In this document: positions 55,743 through 64,000 of the stretch, one piece after another
Layout of the letters: each line of letters begins with the position of its first letter
Numbering within the stretch: the first letter of the stretch is position 1
Assembly (NCBI GenBank): GCA_907165275.2
Contig: OU015649.1
Location: forward strand, 14,290,001 to 14,354,000
From: Zygaena filipendulae
Lineage: Eukaryota > Arthropoda > Insecta > Lepidoptera > Zygaenidae
Direction of reading: 5' to 3'
DNA length: 64,000 bases
Program-made: the position numbers and the translations under genes
Notes under the pieces: model-generated
The model's input: the letters and a program-made list of their open reading frames with translations, nothing else
The model's database searches: none
Told to the model about the DNA's origin: nothing

Positions 55743-55929
55743 TATTATTATAAAGAGGAAAGATTTGATTTTTTGTTCCGATTTAACTCAAAAACTACTG
55801 GACCGATTTCAAAAATTCTTCCACCATTAGAAAGCTACATTATCCCTGAGTACTATAGGCTATATTGTAATCCATAATTCCCGCGGGAACTCTGAAATTA
55901 TTGCGGGTTAAACCGCGCGGGACAGCTAG
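55743..55929 (+). mobile_element. Helitron, tandem pair, second copy
   Basis: It starts directly after the first copy with TATTATTATAAAGAGG, lacking the first few bases, and ends GTTAAACCGCGCGGGACAG with CTAG (55926-55929). The body belongs to the subfamily of 39912-40121, so two different subfamilies are joined. Confidence 0.82.
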
Positions 55930-56429
55930 TAATATTATATTTCTGGTATATCATGTAGGTAAGGTTTTTTTAGGTAAGGTTAAAAACAATTGAACAGATA
56001 TGAATAGAAAATGGCATGTCCATTGTCCCAACTTGACATTTAAAATAGTGTTTCTCATGTATCTCGGTACTTCAAAGAGATCCTTAGGGGATCCTGAAAT
56101 TTAAGTGGATGACAAACACGAGAGCATAAAATTTCATGAAATTATTTTCTTTATACTTAATAAATGATTTTCTGTCTGGAGTGCCGAGTGGCAACAAACA
56201 TACACACATAAACTTTTGCTTTTTAATACATATTATTAGTTATGATGATTATTATTCGGTACAATACTATTATTTTTGTTCTATATACAATTATTAAGCA
56301 AGCTTCGTCTACTCCGACAATGCCTCCCGTGCGTGAAAGGAGGTGGCCACGAAAACTTTCAGACACGGCGACTTCAGGGGCAAGTCACAAGCGATGGAAA
56401 TAAGCAAAGCGTTTACCAACTGGGGGCGA
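55930..56429. other. Unassigned spacer
   Basis: AT-rich, no recognised gene or repeat. Confidence 0.4.
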
Positions 56430-56695
56430 GAAAAAATACCGATTTAATTCAAAAGACAAAAATACATGTGATGTTATTATTGGTTTGTGCTACCACTGAT
56501 CGGTATGAAGTCGGTGACAAGCCAAATATGGAGTGGGTAGACGGGCTACATCCACTCCCGCCACGAGCTAGTCGTGAGCAGAACAACCCAAGTGGGCAGA
56601 CACAAGCGGGCTTGGCACCGAATTCATACCGATCAGTGGTAGCACAAACCAATATTACGAGTATTTTTGTCTTTTGGATTAAATCGGCATTTTGT
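56430..56695. mobile_element. Palindromic TIR element with ends of about 80 bp
   Basis: CCGATTTAATTCAAAAGACA, TTGGTTTGTGCTACCACTGA and TCGGTATGAA on the left face TTCATACCGA, TCAGTGGTAGCACAAACCAA and TGTCTTTTGGATTAAATCGG on the right. The middle of about 90 bases is GC-rich. Open frames on both strands follow from the symmetry and are not genes. Confidence 0.82.
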
Positions 56696-56805
56696 TACCT
56701 ACGGTTTTATTCCGTTTTGGTTTTGTTTTGATTTCGGTTTTGTTTTAGTTTTTGTTTTGGTTTGGGTTGTTTTCTGATTTATTTTGGTTTGGTGAATGTC
56801 GTATT
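56696..56805 (+). repeat. TTTTGG-rich cryptic simple repeat
   Basis: Variants of GGTTTTG/GTTTTGTTTT are repeated about fifteen times. The G-run density on this strand is low, so stable quadruplex structure is unlikely. Confidence 0.6.
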
Positions 56806-56964
56806 TCGCTTTTTCTGAACCAAATAATTGTTGATGCCGTCCTACCTATACCAAATTTGGCACACAATTGAAGTCAAAATAAATCTGTAGAGTTAGACGT
56901 AACTACCTACGGCCTACGCAATAGAAATACAGCCTTATTTACCTTAAATACAATCTTATTTTGT
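56806..56964. other. Short spacer
   Basis: Nothing recognised. Confidence 0.4.
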
Positions 56965-57262
56965 TTGCTCAATAGATCTTATCTTATCTTAATTAATGAG
57001 GTAGGCAGATAAAGCCTCGGTACTTCGACCTTTGGGATCTTTTGTACCATCCCCATCCTATGATCCTCCCTCTACTCCCTGAAGACCTCGGCGGCGAAGG
57101 CTAGAGTGCAGTGGAGGTGTACGAACTTAAAGTTCTCTGGTCCTGGGTAAGCCGTCCCCAAAAGGCCCATACGTCTACGAGTCAAGGCATCGCACTCGCA
57201 TATGAGATGTGCAATTGTTTCCATCTCTACACCTTACTTCCTGCAAGATAGGTCGCTCACAA
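56965..57262 (-). mobile_element. LINE 3' end with zinc-knuckle relic, family 1
   Basis: On the minus strand a frame contains GVEMETIAHLICECDALTRR, the counterpart of GVEVKTIAHLMCECDAEARR in 47890-48170, then GLLGTAYPGPENFKFVHLH. This copy keeps about 45 bases that are deleted in the other. The 3' end is AGATAAGATC-like. Confidence 0.75.
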
Positions 57263-57446
57263 GTTTAATTTTTGTAAGGTGTTTTTTTTGTCCCGAGTAA
57301 GCACATCAGATTACGCGGACCTTACGACTCAAGAGAAGTTGAGGGGATGAAATCAGCATCATTTGTACTATGTATATGCTCAATAGATAGCATCTCGTGT
57401 AGGCAAACAAAATGATCTTTAAATTCTTATGTTAATATGTACAATT
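57263..57446. other. Short spacer
   Basis: Nothing recognised. Confidence 0.4.
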
Positions 57447-57703
57447 GGCTTGTCAAAAAAAAATTGGATAGGTACGTATTTTTTCATTTTTTACGTAATC
57501 AAAAAATAACGGAGATGCATTAAGTTGCTATACAGTTTATTGCACGTTATGACGTCAAGAGCCCTATCTCCTAAACTGTAGTGCATTTTATCTTAGAATT
57601 TTTTAAATAATTTGAAAAAGCAAAAAGTACGGGTCAATTATTTTTTATTAATCTACAAGACGGAATAAATAGAATTTTGATTTTCATACGCCGGATACAA
57701 GCC
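57447..57703. mobile_element. CRE-bearing MITE, copy 4 (worn)
   Basis: GGCTTGTCAA at the left faces ATACAAGCC at the right. Only one ATGACGTCAAG is left. GTACGTATTTTTTCATTTTT and TTTTTTACGTAATCAAAAAA identify the family. Confidence 0.72.
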
Positions 57704-58091
57704 TAATACAATACAATTAGGTCTAGCACATCAGTGCTACTCACAGATTACCATTATGTAATTTCTTACTACCCAATAAAGACTTGAAAAACAAACAATC
57801 TGCGTAGGATAACCGCGGGCTCTCGTTTGGACCAAACCAACAAAATCCGTATGCGGCCCGCGTTCGGTGGAACACCGGAAAATATTCCGGTCACAGCATG
57901 GTCTCTGAGGAGAGGCCCGACACCGATAGGGTAGCGCCGCCGTCGTTTGTCAGGGGCCTGGGTTTGTGTGAGTTTTATGCTGACTTATTAGGTAGGTGTA
58001 TTAATATGGGGTACCGCTACCCTAATTTTGTGAATAGGCACCGTTTTGCTTGGAAATAACGGGTGCGTACCGTTTACTTTTTATAAGCAGA
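57704..58091. other. Unassigned GC-mixed spacer
   Basis: 57810-57960 is GC-rich (GCGGCCCGCGTTCGG, GTAGCGCCGCCGTCG) but no frame or repeat family was recognised. Confidence 0.35.
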
Positions 58092-58270
58092 CTAGCTGTC
58101 CCGCGCGGTTTCACCCGCGATAATTTCGGAGTTCCCGCGGAATTGTTCCATACATATTTTGCAACCCCCTTATATAGGGGTAGAATTTCGAAACATCCTT
58201 TCTTATCGGATGCTTACGTCATAAAAAGAACATACCCTCCAAGTGTCAGGTCTGTACGATCAGCGGTTTA
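58092..58270 (-). mobile_element. Helitron-like element, divergent
   Basis: CTAG (58092-58095) with CTGTCCCGCGCGGTTTCACC and TTTCGGAGTTCCCGCGGAAT is a Helitron 3' end. The rest of the body differs from the other subfamilies and its 5' limit is uncertain. Confidence 0.65.
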
Positions 58271-59100
58271 GGATTTGCGTTGATCCGTTACCGTTAGTCA
58301 GTGATTCAGGACAAAGTATTTACATGCATAGATGGACTTTTTACTCCATGACTTTTTATTATGGTATGGTTCTTGTCACGGCAACATGAAATACATACTA
58401 AGTACATTTAAACTGACTTTTTGAAGAGGAAAATTCTTCGTTTCTTGTATGAGCACTTGTTTGTATGTAGGTAGGTACTTAATTTTTCCTCACGACAGCT
58501 TTTTATGTTTCTTTTTACTGAGATAATCTATATGGCAAGGAAAAGTTATTTATTTACTAGGTGTTGTCTGCGGTTTCACCTGTTTCATGCTGGTAAAACT
58601 ACAGGGACAGCTAGAAAGAAACCTTACACGTACACGTAATTTTGCTTTTCCATTTTGAACATAACCATTCCACAGCACTCCGCACTATGTGGACCTTTGT
58701 TCTAATAGTTTAAGTTCCAACTAGCTGCGATATATGAGTAGGTAAGTAGATACCTGTAATATTCCGTGGTATCAAAACGACCCTCTAGGGTTGCCATGTT
58801 CAAACTAATACGGCGCCGGTGTGGTCAGCACTCGGAACTTTGCATAACTTTCATTGCCCACTCGAGACAAGGTATCGAGATATATCATGGATACTAGTTG
58901 CTGAGGAGCACATCATTAATAAATAATGCTCGAGAGACTGACACCTCTATACAAGGTTATTTTTAATAAACACAGCAACACAATCCGACTGTATTTTTTT
59001 AGATGAATTGCTGTAAAAAGTAAAAAAAATTAAACTCACCAAAAAATAAGCTGATTTTTTGAGTCCACAAAGTTATGACTACCGGCGACATGTTGTGATT
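58271..59100. other. Unassigned spacer with a Helitron relic
   Basis: At 58562-58614 GTCTGCGGTTTCACCTG and ACAGGGACAGCTAG are a worn piece. The rest has no recognised gene. Confidence 0.4.
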
Positions 59101-59109
59101 TCCACAGGT

Positions 59110-59133
59110 ACTAATGCGAACTTTCGCATTAGT
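59110..59133. repeat. Short perfect hairpin
   Basis: ACTAATGCGAA and TTCGCATTAGT form an 11-bp stem with a 2-base loop. A second small hairpin, AAGGTGAT/ATCACCTT, lies at 59340-59358. The significance is unknown. Confidence 0.45.
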
Positions 59134-61110
59134 TTGCTATATATATAGGTGTCTAGATTTAACCTCAAAAAACATAAATGCGAAAAAAAGGCCAAATTCC
59201 AACTCCAAAAGTTTTAGCCAATAACATCAGTAGATAAAATCAAATTTATGTACTTTTAAGTGCAGTCTAGGTACATATAATAAATATATTTTATATATTT
59301 CAAATTTTATATGTATCAATATCTTGAACGAGAAGATGAGAAGGTGATAAAATCACCTTAAATAAGGTCGTGTTGATTGACGCACTATATTCATTGAACG
59401 GAACTTGGCCGATCGCGCCACGTGATGTGAATATAAGAAAAATCGGTACATTCATGTTCTTATTTTATTAACGTATAAATAAACAGTTTTGACTAATTTT
59501 GCCGATAAACTCCGTCAACATACTGATGATATCCTTATGAAGTCATCAGTTTAATTAAGGGTTGTTTGATCGGAAAGGTCGAACCCTTCGCATCAGATTA
59601 CGTTCCTATTTACAAGAGGTCGTGCCCGCTTAATTGGACCGTTTGATTGCCATTGTGTCGGTTAATTTAGGATTAAGTAAGTTATGGGATCGCAAAATGA
59701 TATATCTAACTTATTTACGTTTCCGTTCCTCAAAGTCCGATCCAGAGACTTGAACAAAACTTGCTGGCAACGGAAGTTACGCGCTTCTAGTTTGACAACG
59801 TGAGAACCATTGGTAGAGGTTCTCTTTTAAAAATTAGAAAACAAGGAAAAAGCTTAAGTTAAGTTACAGAAGGCCAGTTCTGGGGTCTTGACGCTATCGC
59901 GTTAGGATCAAATCGAACTCGAATCGAATAAGATCGAAAAGGAAACAAATTTTGCTAGTTTTTAAGCTTTGTGATCGCGTCTCTATCATATTTATCTGTC
60001 AAATTTCTCGATTTCATTAAATTGTCAACGAAAAAAATCCATTTTTATTGACTTGTCAAACATCAACACGATTCCAAATACGATCTCAATTTGAACTCAA
60101 ATCAAAATCGAAATCAGCCTGAAATCGTTTTAAGAGAAAGGCAGCTGAAAGTCTCCAGAACCTGTCAAAATTAATATACTTGTTGGTATAGGATTGATAT
60201 TGTTGAACATGCCAAATCAGCGTACTGAAACTCTACTGAGAAGTTCACAGAAGTTACTTTCAGGACCTTCTCTACTCAAGTTCACTGGTGAGCGATTAAT
60301 TATTTAAAAACAACATAAAACTTTCTATAAATGAAGTGCACTCATAATTTAATTAAATTGATGAAGCAAAACTATTTTTTTAACTATTTCAATAATCCGA
60401 CACAGAGCAAAGACCGTGGCCAAACAGCGGCGCCATACAATTTAAAACTATAAATCAGATATCAAAATCTGTTTGCATATCTATCCGGCATCAAACAGCG
60501 GCGCAATCCCGCCATCGAGCGTTTACATCCGCGTTCAAAACGCGATATAACACATTCCGTTGCACGACATCAGTTACGTTTCAGCGTAAGTTATGAGCGG
60601 AGAGCGGCTAAAACAAAAAAAATGTGTGCGTATTAGTGTACACACGTAAGAAGTGAAACTTCTTTATGACATCATTTTTCGAAAAATCGTCTACTATTTA
60701 CAATAACTTTACAGAAATTGATTGAATAAAGCTAAATTAGATAAAGTTTAAGCAAAAGGCTTTTATTATCATAGACATTGATAAAAATATGTAATACAAT
60801 CATTTCACCACACAATATTTCACAATTATTAAATGACTGCTAATTTAACAAATAAATGCACATTAATTTTGTGGAAATCTGTATTAGAAAAAATATGGCG
60901 CGTAACGGAAAAATGTGACTTAAAAATAAAAATGGCGCGTAACAGAAATACGTTACTACTAAGTATATTTCTCTAAGGAAGGACGGAAGAAGTTCTCTTA
61001 AAAGAAGTTTCACTTGAAAAATGAACACGTTCAACGCTCGTTCGCGAGCGTTCGTTCGGTCGGATGCAAGATTGAACTTGCACGGTGTCATTCATCATTA
61101 TACTAACCGA
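59134..61110. other. Unassigned intergenic stretch
   Basis: No gene is recognised. CAAACAGCGGCGC occurs twice (about 60421 and 60494) and ATGGCGCGTAAC twice (about 60896 and 60932). A GC-rich palindromic patch with TTCGCGAGCGTTCG lies near 61040. No frame or element could be supported. Confidence 0.4.
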
Positions 61111-61134
61111 AAGACGTCCATCTGACGCCAAGCA

Positions 61135-61297
61135 CAGCATGTTCCGGCAGCCCCGCTTGAAAGCCAGTTCCCATCCCCATTCCATGTCGGCAACGTACCT
61201 GCATGCCTTCTGGTGTTGCAGATGTTCATGGGCGGCTGTAATCACTTATCATCAGGTGTACCACTTGCCCGTTTGCCCCCTATGACTTAAAAAAAAA
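61135..61297 (+). mobile_element. SINE family B, 5'-truncated
   Basis: CAGTTCCCATCCCCATTCCATG to CCCGTTTGCCCCCTATGACTT with an A-run at 61288-61297 matches the 3' part of the family B copy at 50428-50797, seen here on the plus strand. The tRNA head is missing. Confidence 0.75.
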
Positions 61298-61299
61298 AT

Positions 61300-61475
61300 C
61301 TGCTGGACATAGGCTTCCCCCAAGAATCGTCACAACGACCGATCCCGCGCTTCCCGCATCATAATTACAATGGCGTCCCGCGACCTTCACCGAGTCATCG
61401 GTCGACCTTGTGGCGGGTCTATCCATGCTGCATCTTTCAGTTCGTGGTCGCCACGGTGTTCTGGCTATTTAGTTA
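61300..61475 (-). mobile_element. RTE-type LINE 3' end, antisense
   Basis: CTGCTGGACATAGGCTTCCC is the reverse complement of sequence encoding EAYVQQ, the typical C-terminus of RTE-like LINE proteins. The phrase continues with TCCCGCGACCTTCACCGAGT and TTCGTGGTCGCCACGG, which also belong to this family. The frame is broken. Confidence 0.75.
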
Positions 61476-61674
61476 GTCTTATAACGTTTACACAACAATT
61501 TTTTTTTTCTTCAAACTTCAATCGCTTCTGTAACTTTGACCGCACAGTAACGCGCCTGCCGCGTTACTCGCACGCCGGACGTGCATAACGAATGTCCAAA
61601 CACTGAATAGCTGATGAACAATTTGCATACGTGAACCGCGATACAGTAGGGTGACCACCGGCCTAATGGCAAAG
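61476..61674. other. Short spacer
   Basis: Nothing recognised. Confidence 0.4.
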
Positions 61675-61880
61675 AAAGAAAGAGAGATTTATTTAAACAA
61701 GAGAAGTAACACAACACAAATGAACACATACAGAACAACGCAAATGAAAACAATTAAAGAAAAACGATATAAATGAAAACAATTAAAGAATAACAAAATA
61801 AATAATAACGAAATAAAGAAAAAAAAAACAAAAGTAAACAAAGAAAAACGAATAAAACTAAACAAGAAGCAATAACATAT
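61675..61880 (+). repeat. A-rich cryptic repeat tract
   Basis: The strand is almost purely A with AAC, GAA and TAA units. ATGAAAACAATTAAAGAA is duplicated at about 61743 and 61773. It may be the degenerate tail of a retrotransposon. The minus-strand frames here are low-complexity. Confidence 0.5.
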
Positions 61881-62756
61881 TTTGTCATTTGTGTGGTGTG
61901 TCTCCACGCTCAAAATGGTAATGGCAAAGACGGGTTTCCAAATTGTCGGTGAAAATTCCAGAAATAAGTACCGAAATAGCTTTTCTTTTCTTTTTGACTA
62001 TCAAAACTATATAAAGTAAGAAAATGTAGTTACGGTGTTTTTTTTTTTCTTTTGTACCTATTTTAGATATTTTTGTGTTCAACTACATTTTTTTATGTTC
62101 TTGAACTTGAAAGCACTTAGACACCCTAAGTCTACAGCTTTATAATAATTATGTAAAGAAATAAACTGTAATAGCAGATATTATAGGGTGTAAGGTTAGG
62201 CAGGGATGCAGTGACTTTTGATTCATACTTCCAATGTAACTAATAAAAAAATAAATAAAAAAAAAAAACACTGACAAAGCGAGAGTTCACGTGGACAAAA
62301 ATGACCTTTACATTTGATTTTTCTGCACGTTCGTTAGCAACTTGCACGCTCAAATTTCTTGATAATTTTTTTACGTCAAATTTTTTTTTTTTTATTTATC
62401 TGAAATGAGAATCGAATTCGGAAACTATCCCTCCTTCAATATGTTTCTCGTTTAAACTTACATCCTGCTACTACTGCGTTTACATAAGTATTATGGTCAC
62501 CCTGTTCGGTTGAACATAGTACAATTTCATTGATTGGTACGTTCTGCACTCGTGCTTCGTACCGACGGGATAAAAACATTTTTAGGTTCGTTTGAGCTTC
62601 GAGCCCTACAACTAATCGGGCCTAAGCTTTATGGTCTTCTCTATACTAGTGGTTCCCTGCGTTTTTACATGCGTGAATTTTGCAGTTCCCACGTCTCCTC
62701 GTCTCTCTAAACGTCCTTTGTTTATCTTAGTAAATACAATAACATACAATACAATA
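61881..62756. other. Unassigned stretch with a Helitron relic
   Basis: GGTTCCCTGCGTTTTTACATGCGTGAATTTTGCAGTTCCC, seen in parts at 62650-62692, is a decayed Helitron 3' end on the minus strand. The rest is AT-rich and unrecognised. Confidence 0.45.
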
Positions 62757-63080
62757 GGGATGTGGACTACCTTTGAAAATCAAAATTCTAATTAGTCCGT
62801 CAGTTAGAAAATAAAAAAACAATAGATACGTATTTTTTGCTTTTTTAAATATATTAAAATATACAGAGATAAAGCGCATTATAGTTTAGGGTGAGGGGGT
62901 CGTGACGTCACTAACCACTAAAACCGCCATACAAACTGTCAGAATAGTGACGTCACGCGAAATTTCAACTCAACATATCGCCGTTATTTTTTGATTACGT
63001 AAAGAAAGAAAAAATACGTGTCCAATATTTTTTAATAATCTACAAGACGGACTAAAAAATAAAAATTAGTCAACATGGGC
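62757..63080. mobile_element. CRE-bearing MITE, copy 5
   Basis: It is almost identical to 30591-30913, including GGGGTCGTGACGTCACTAAC, AGAATAGTGACGTCACGCGA and the right end GACGGACTAAAAAATAAAAA. The two TGACGTCA sites are intact. Confidence 0.88.
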
Positions 63081-63243
63081 ATTCAGTTTATGTGGCGAAA
63101 TGAAACCGTTTTTAGTTACAATTAGGTAATTTAAATATTACCTAAGTTGCAATAATAAATTCAACCTAGAATTTTTTCACTACCAAAGTTTCCCTTTATT
63201 TTTATTATATCCACAAACACAGACTTCCATTTTTTACATCTAT

Positions 63244-63550
63244 AGGCTATTTGACTGAATTTATGTTTAAAATTAGTCTGTCAGTTTGATGATAAAAAAA
63301 TTAAGTACACGTATATTTTGCCTTTTCAAATTGATGAAATGCGCTTTATGCAATTGGATAAAGCGCATTAAATTTAGGAGTTGGGGCTCGTAACGTCATT
63401 TGCATGTAAAAACTGTACTTCGTTGTGACGTCAGGCGACATTTCGACTCAACGTGTCGTTAGTTTTTGCTTACGTAAAAAAAGAAAAAATACGTGTCCAA
63501 TATTTTTTTTGGATCTAGATTACGGACTAAAAACACAAGTCAAATAGCCT
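63244..63550. mobile_element. CRE-bearing MITE, copy 6
   Basis: AGGCTATTTGACT and AGTCAAATAGCCT are perfect 13-bp inverted ends. Inside, one GTGACGTCAGG is intact and the other has become CGTAACGTCATT. AAAATACGTGTCCAATATTT marks the family. Confidence 0.82.
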
Positions 63551-63719
63551 TGTGATACTGACGAAACTTCACTCGACGCAGACATTTCAAATTAGTTAAA
63601 AAAAAGGAAGTAAAATCCCACTTCACATAATAACAAATCGCATATTAAGGCCATTTCACACGGTTAGCACTCGCAAGTGGCTATCAACGTTGGCTGTGAC
63701 AGATTTGATAGAATTTCCC

Positions 63720-63800
63720 CGACGACGGTCCGGACCCCGCTCGCCGGCCGGATATTGCGACCGTCTGACCGGACCGGACCGGACCGGATCGGATGAAAGT
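63720..63800 (+). repeat. CCGGA pentamer repeat in a GC-rich patch
   Basis: Four to five CCGGA/CGGAC units at about 63768-63790 follow a GC-rich stretch (CCCCGCTCGCCGGCCGG). The open frame through it is composition-driven. Confidence 0.6.
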
Positions 63801-63869
63801 AGGTCACGGCTCAAAAGGGTCGCTTTGACTCATTTTATTCAAATAGATTTTTACTTCTATTTCTTTGAT

Positions 63870-64000
63870 GATAATCCCACCGAAACAAATGAGAATGTGA
63901 GTTTGTTTGTTGGATTGCTTGTTTATTACGCTTTTACGCCTTAACTATTCAACTGATCATCATTAAATTTTGCATTGTGAAATAAGCCCTTTTAAGCGTT
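63870..64000 (+). mobile_element. Helitron 5'-part fragment at the window end
   Basis: GAGAATGTGAGTTTGTTTGT, TTATTACGCTTTTACGCC and CATCATTAAATTTTGCAT resemble the 5' half of short Helitrons such as 44214-44506. The element runs toward or past the window end. Confidence 0.5.

Noticed and set aside
56276..56731. 151-codon plus-strand frame and its minus-strand partner
   Set aside because: They cross the palindromic TIR element; both strands give mirrored peptides because of the inverted ends.
56696..56805. G-quadruplex or telomere-like repeat
   Set aside because: Only pairs of G separated by long T runs; insect telomere TTAGG units are absent.
61085..61588. Short frames around the SINE and RTE ends
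   Set aside because: They lie on the antisense side of known repeat types and have no independent support.

Overview
The window looks like an AT-rich, gene-poor stretch of a lepidopteran (moth or butterfly) nuclear genome, either intergenic or inside a very long intron. The clues are the many short Helitron-type elements ending in a GC-rich hairpin plus CTAG, tRNA-derived SINEs, several LINE 3' ends with short tandem tails, a TTAA-flanked piggyBac relic, and many TIR-bearing MITEs. All assignments come from reading the sequence and from recalled family features; no database search was possible.

No complete host gene is visible. The only host-like coding signal is a GC-rich, exon-like piece at 4185-4274. 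It reads like a segment of a VPS13-type (chorein family) protein and has an acceptor-like AG in front of it. Other open frames are short and sit in repeats or unremarkable sequence.

Layout. 1-17386: MITE pieces, a decayed piggyBac (1309-2635), Helitron copies, LINE ends, a TIR element holding an unidentified GC-rich frame (15383-15890) and a near-perfect palindromic MITE (16155-16393). 17397-25785: the main structure, an 8.4-kb Foldback-like element. It has inverted arms of about 2.0 and 1.6 kb built from 154-bp tandem units, a 4.8-kb core of about 32 direct 149-bp units, and a 10-bp direct repeat on both sides. 25796-41900: more Helitrons, copies of a MITE family carrying TGACGTCA (CRE) palindromes, a long-TIR MITE (31397-31904), an internally deleted mariner-like transposon whose frame survives the deletion (31962-32556), hAT MITEs, and one hAT inside another MITE (41163-41883). 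42000-57300: two tRNA-type SINE families, one copy split by a MITE, a solo LTR with a 4-bp target duplication (53708-53958), head-to-tail Helitrons (54855-55929) and LINE 3' ends. 57400-64000: more CRE MITEs, LINE and SINE ends, A-rich tracts and unassigned sequence.

The parts do not form a pathway. They record waves of Helitron, piggyBac, mariner, hAT, LTR, LINE and SINE insertion. The Foldback-like element is the most unusual item and the best candidate for something undescribed.
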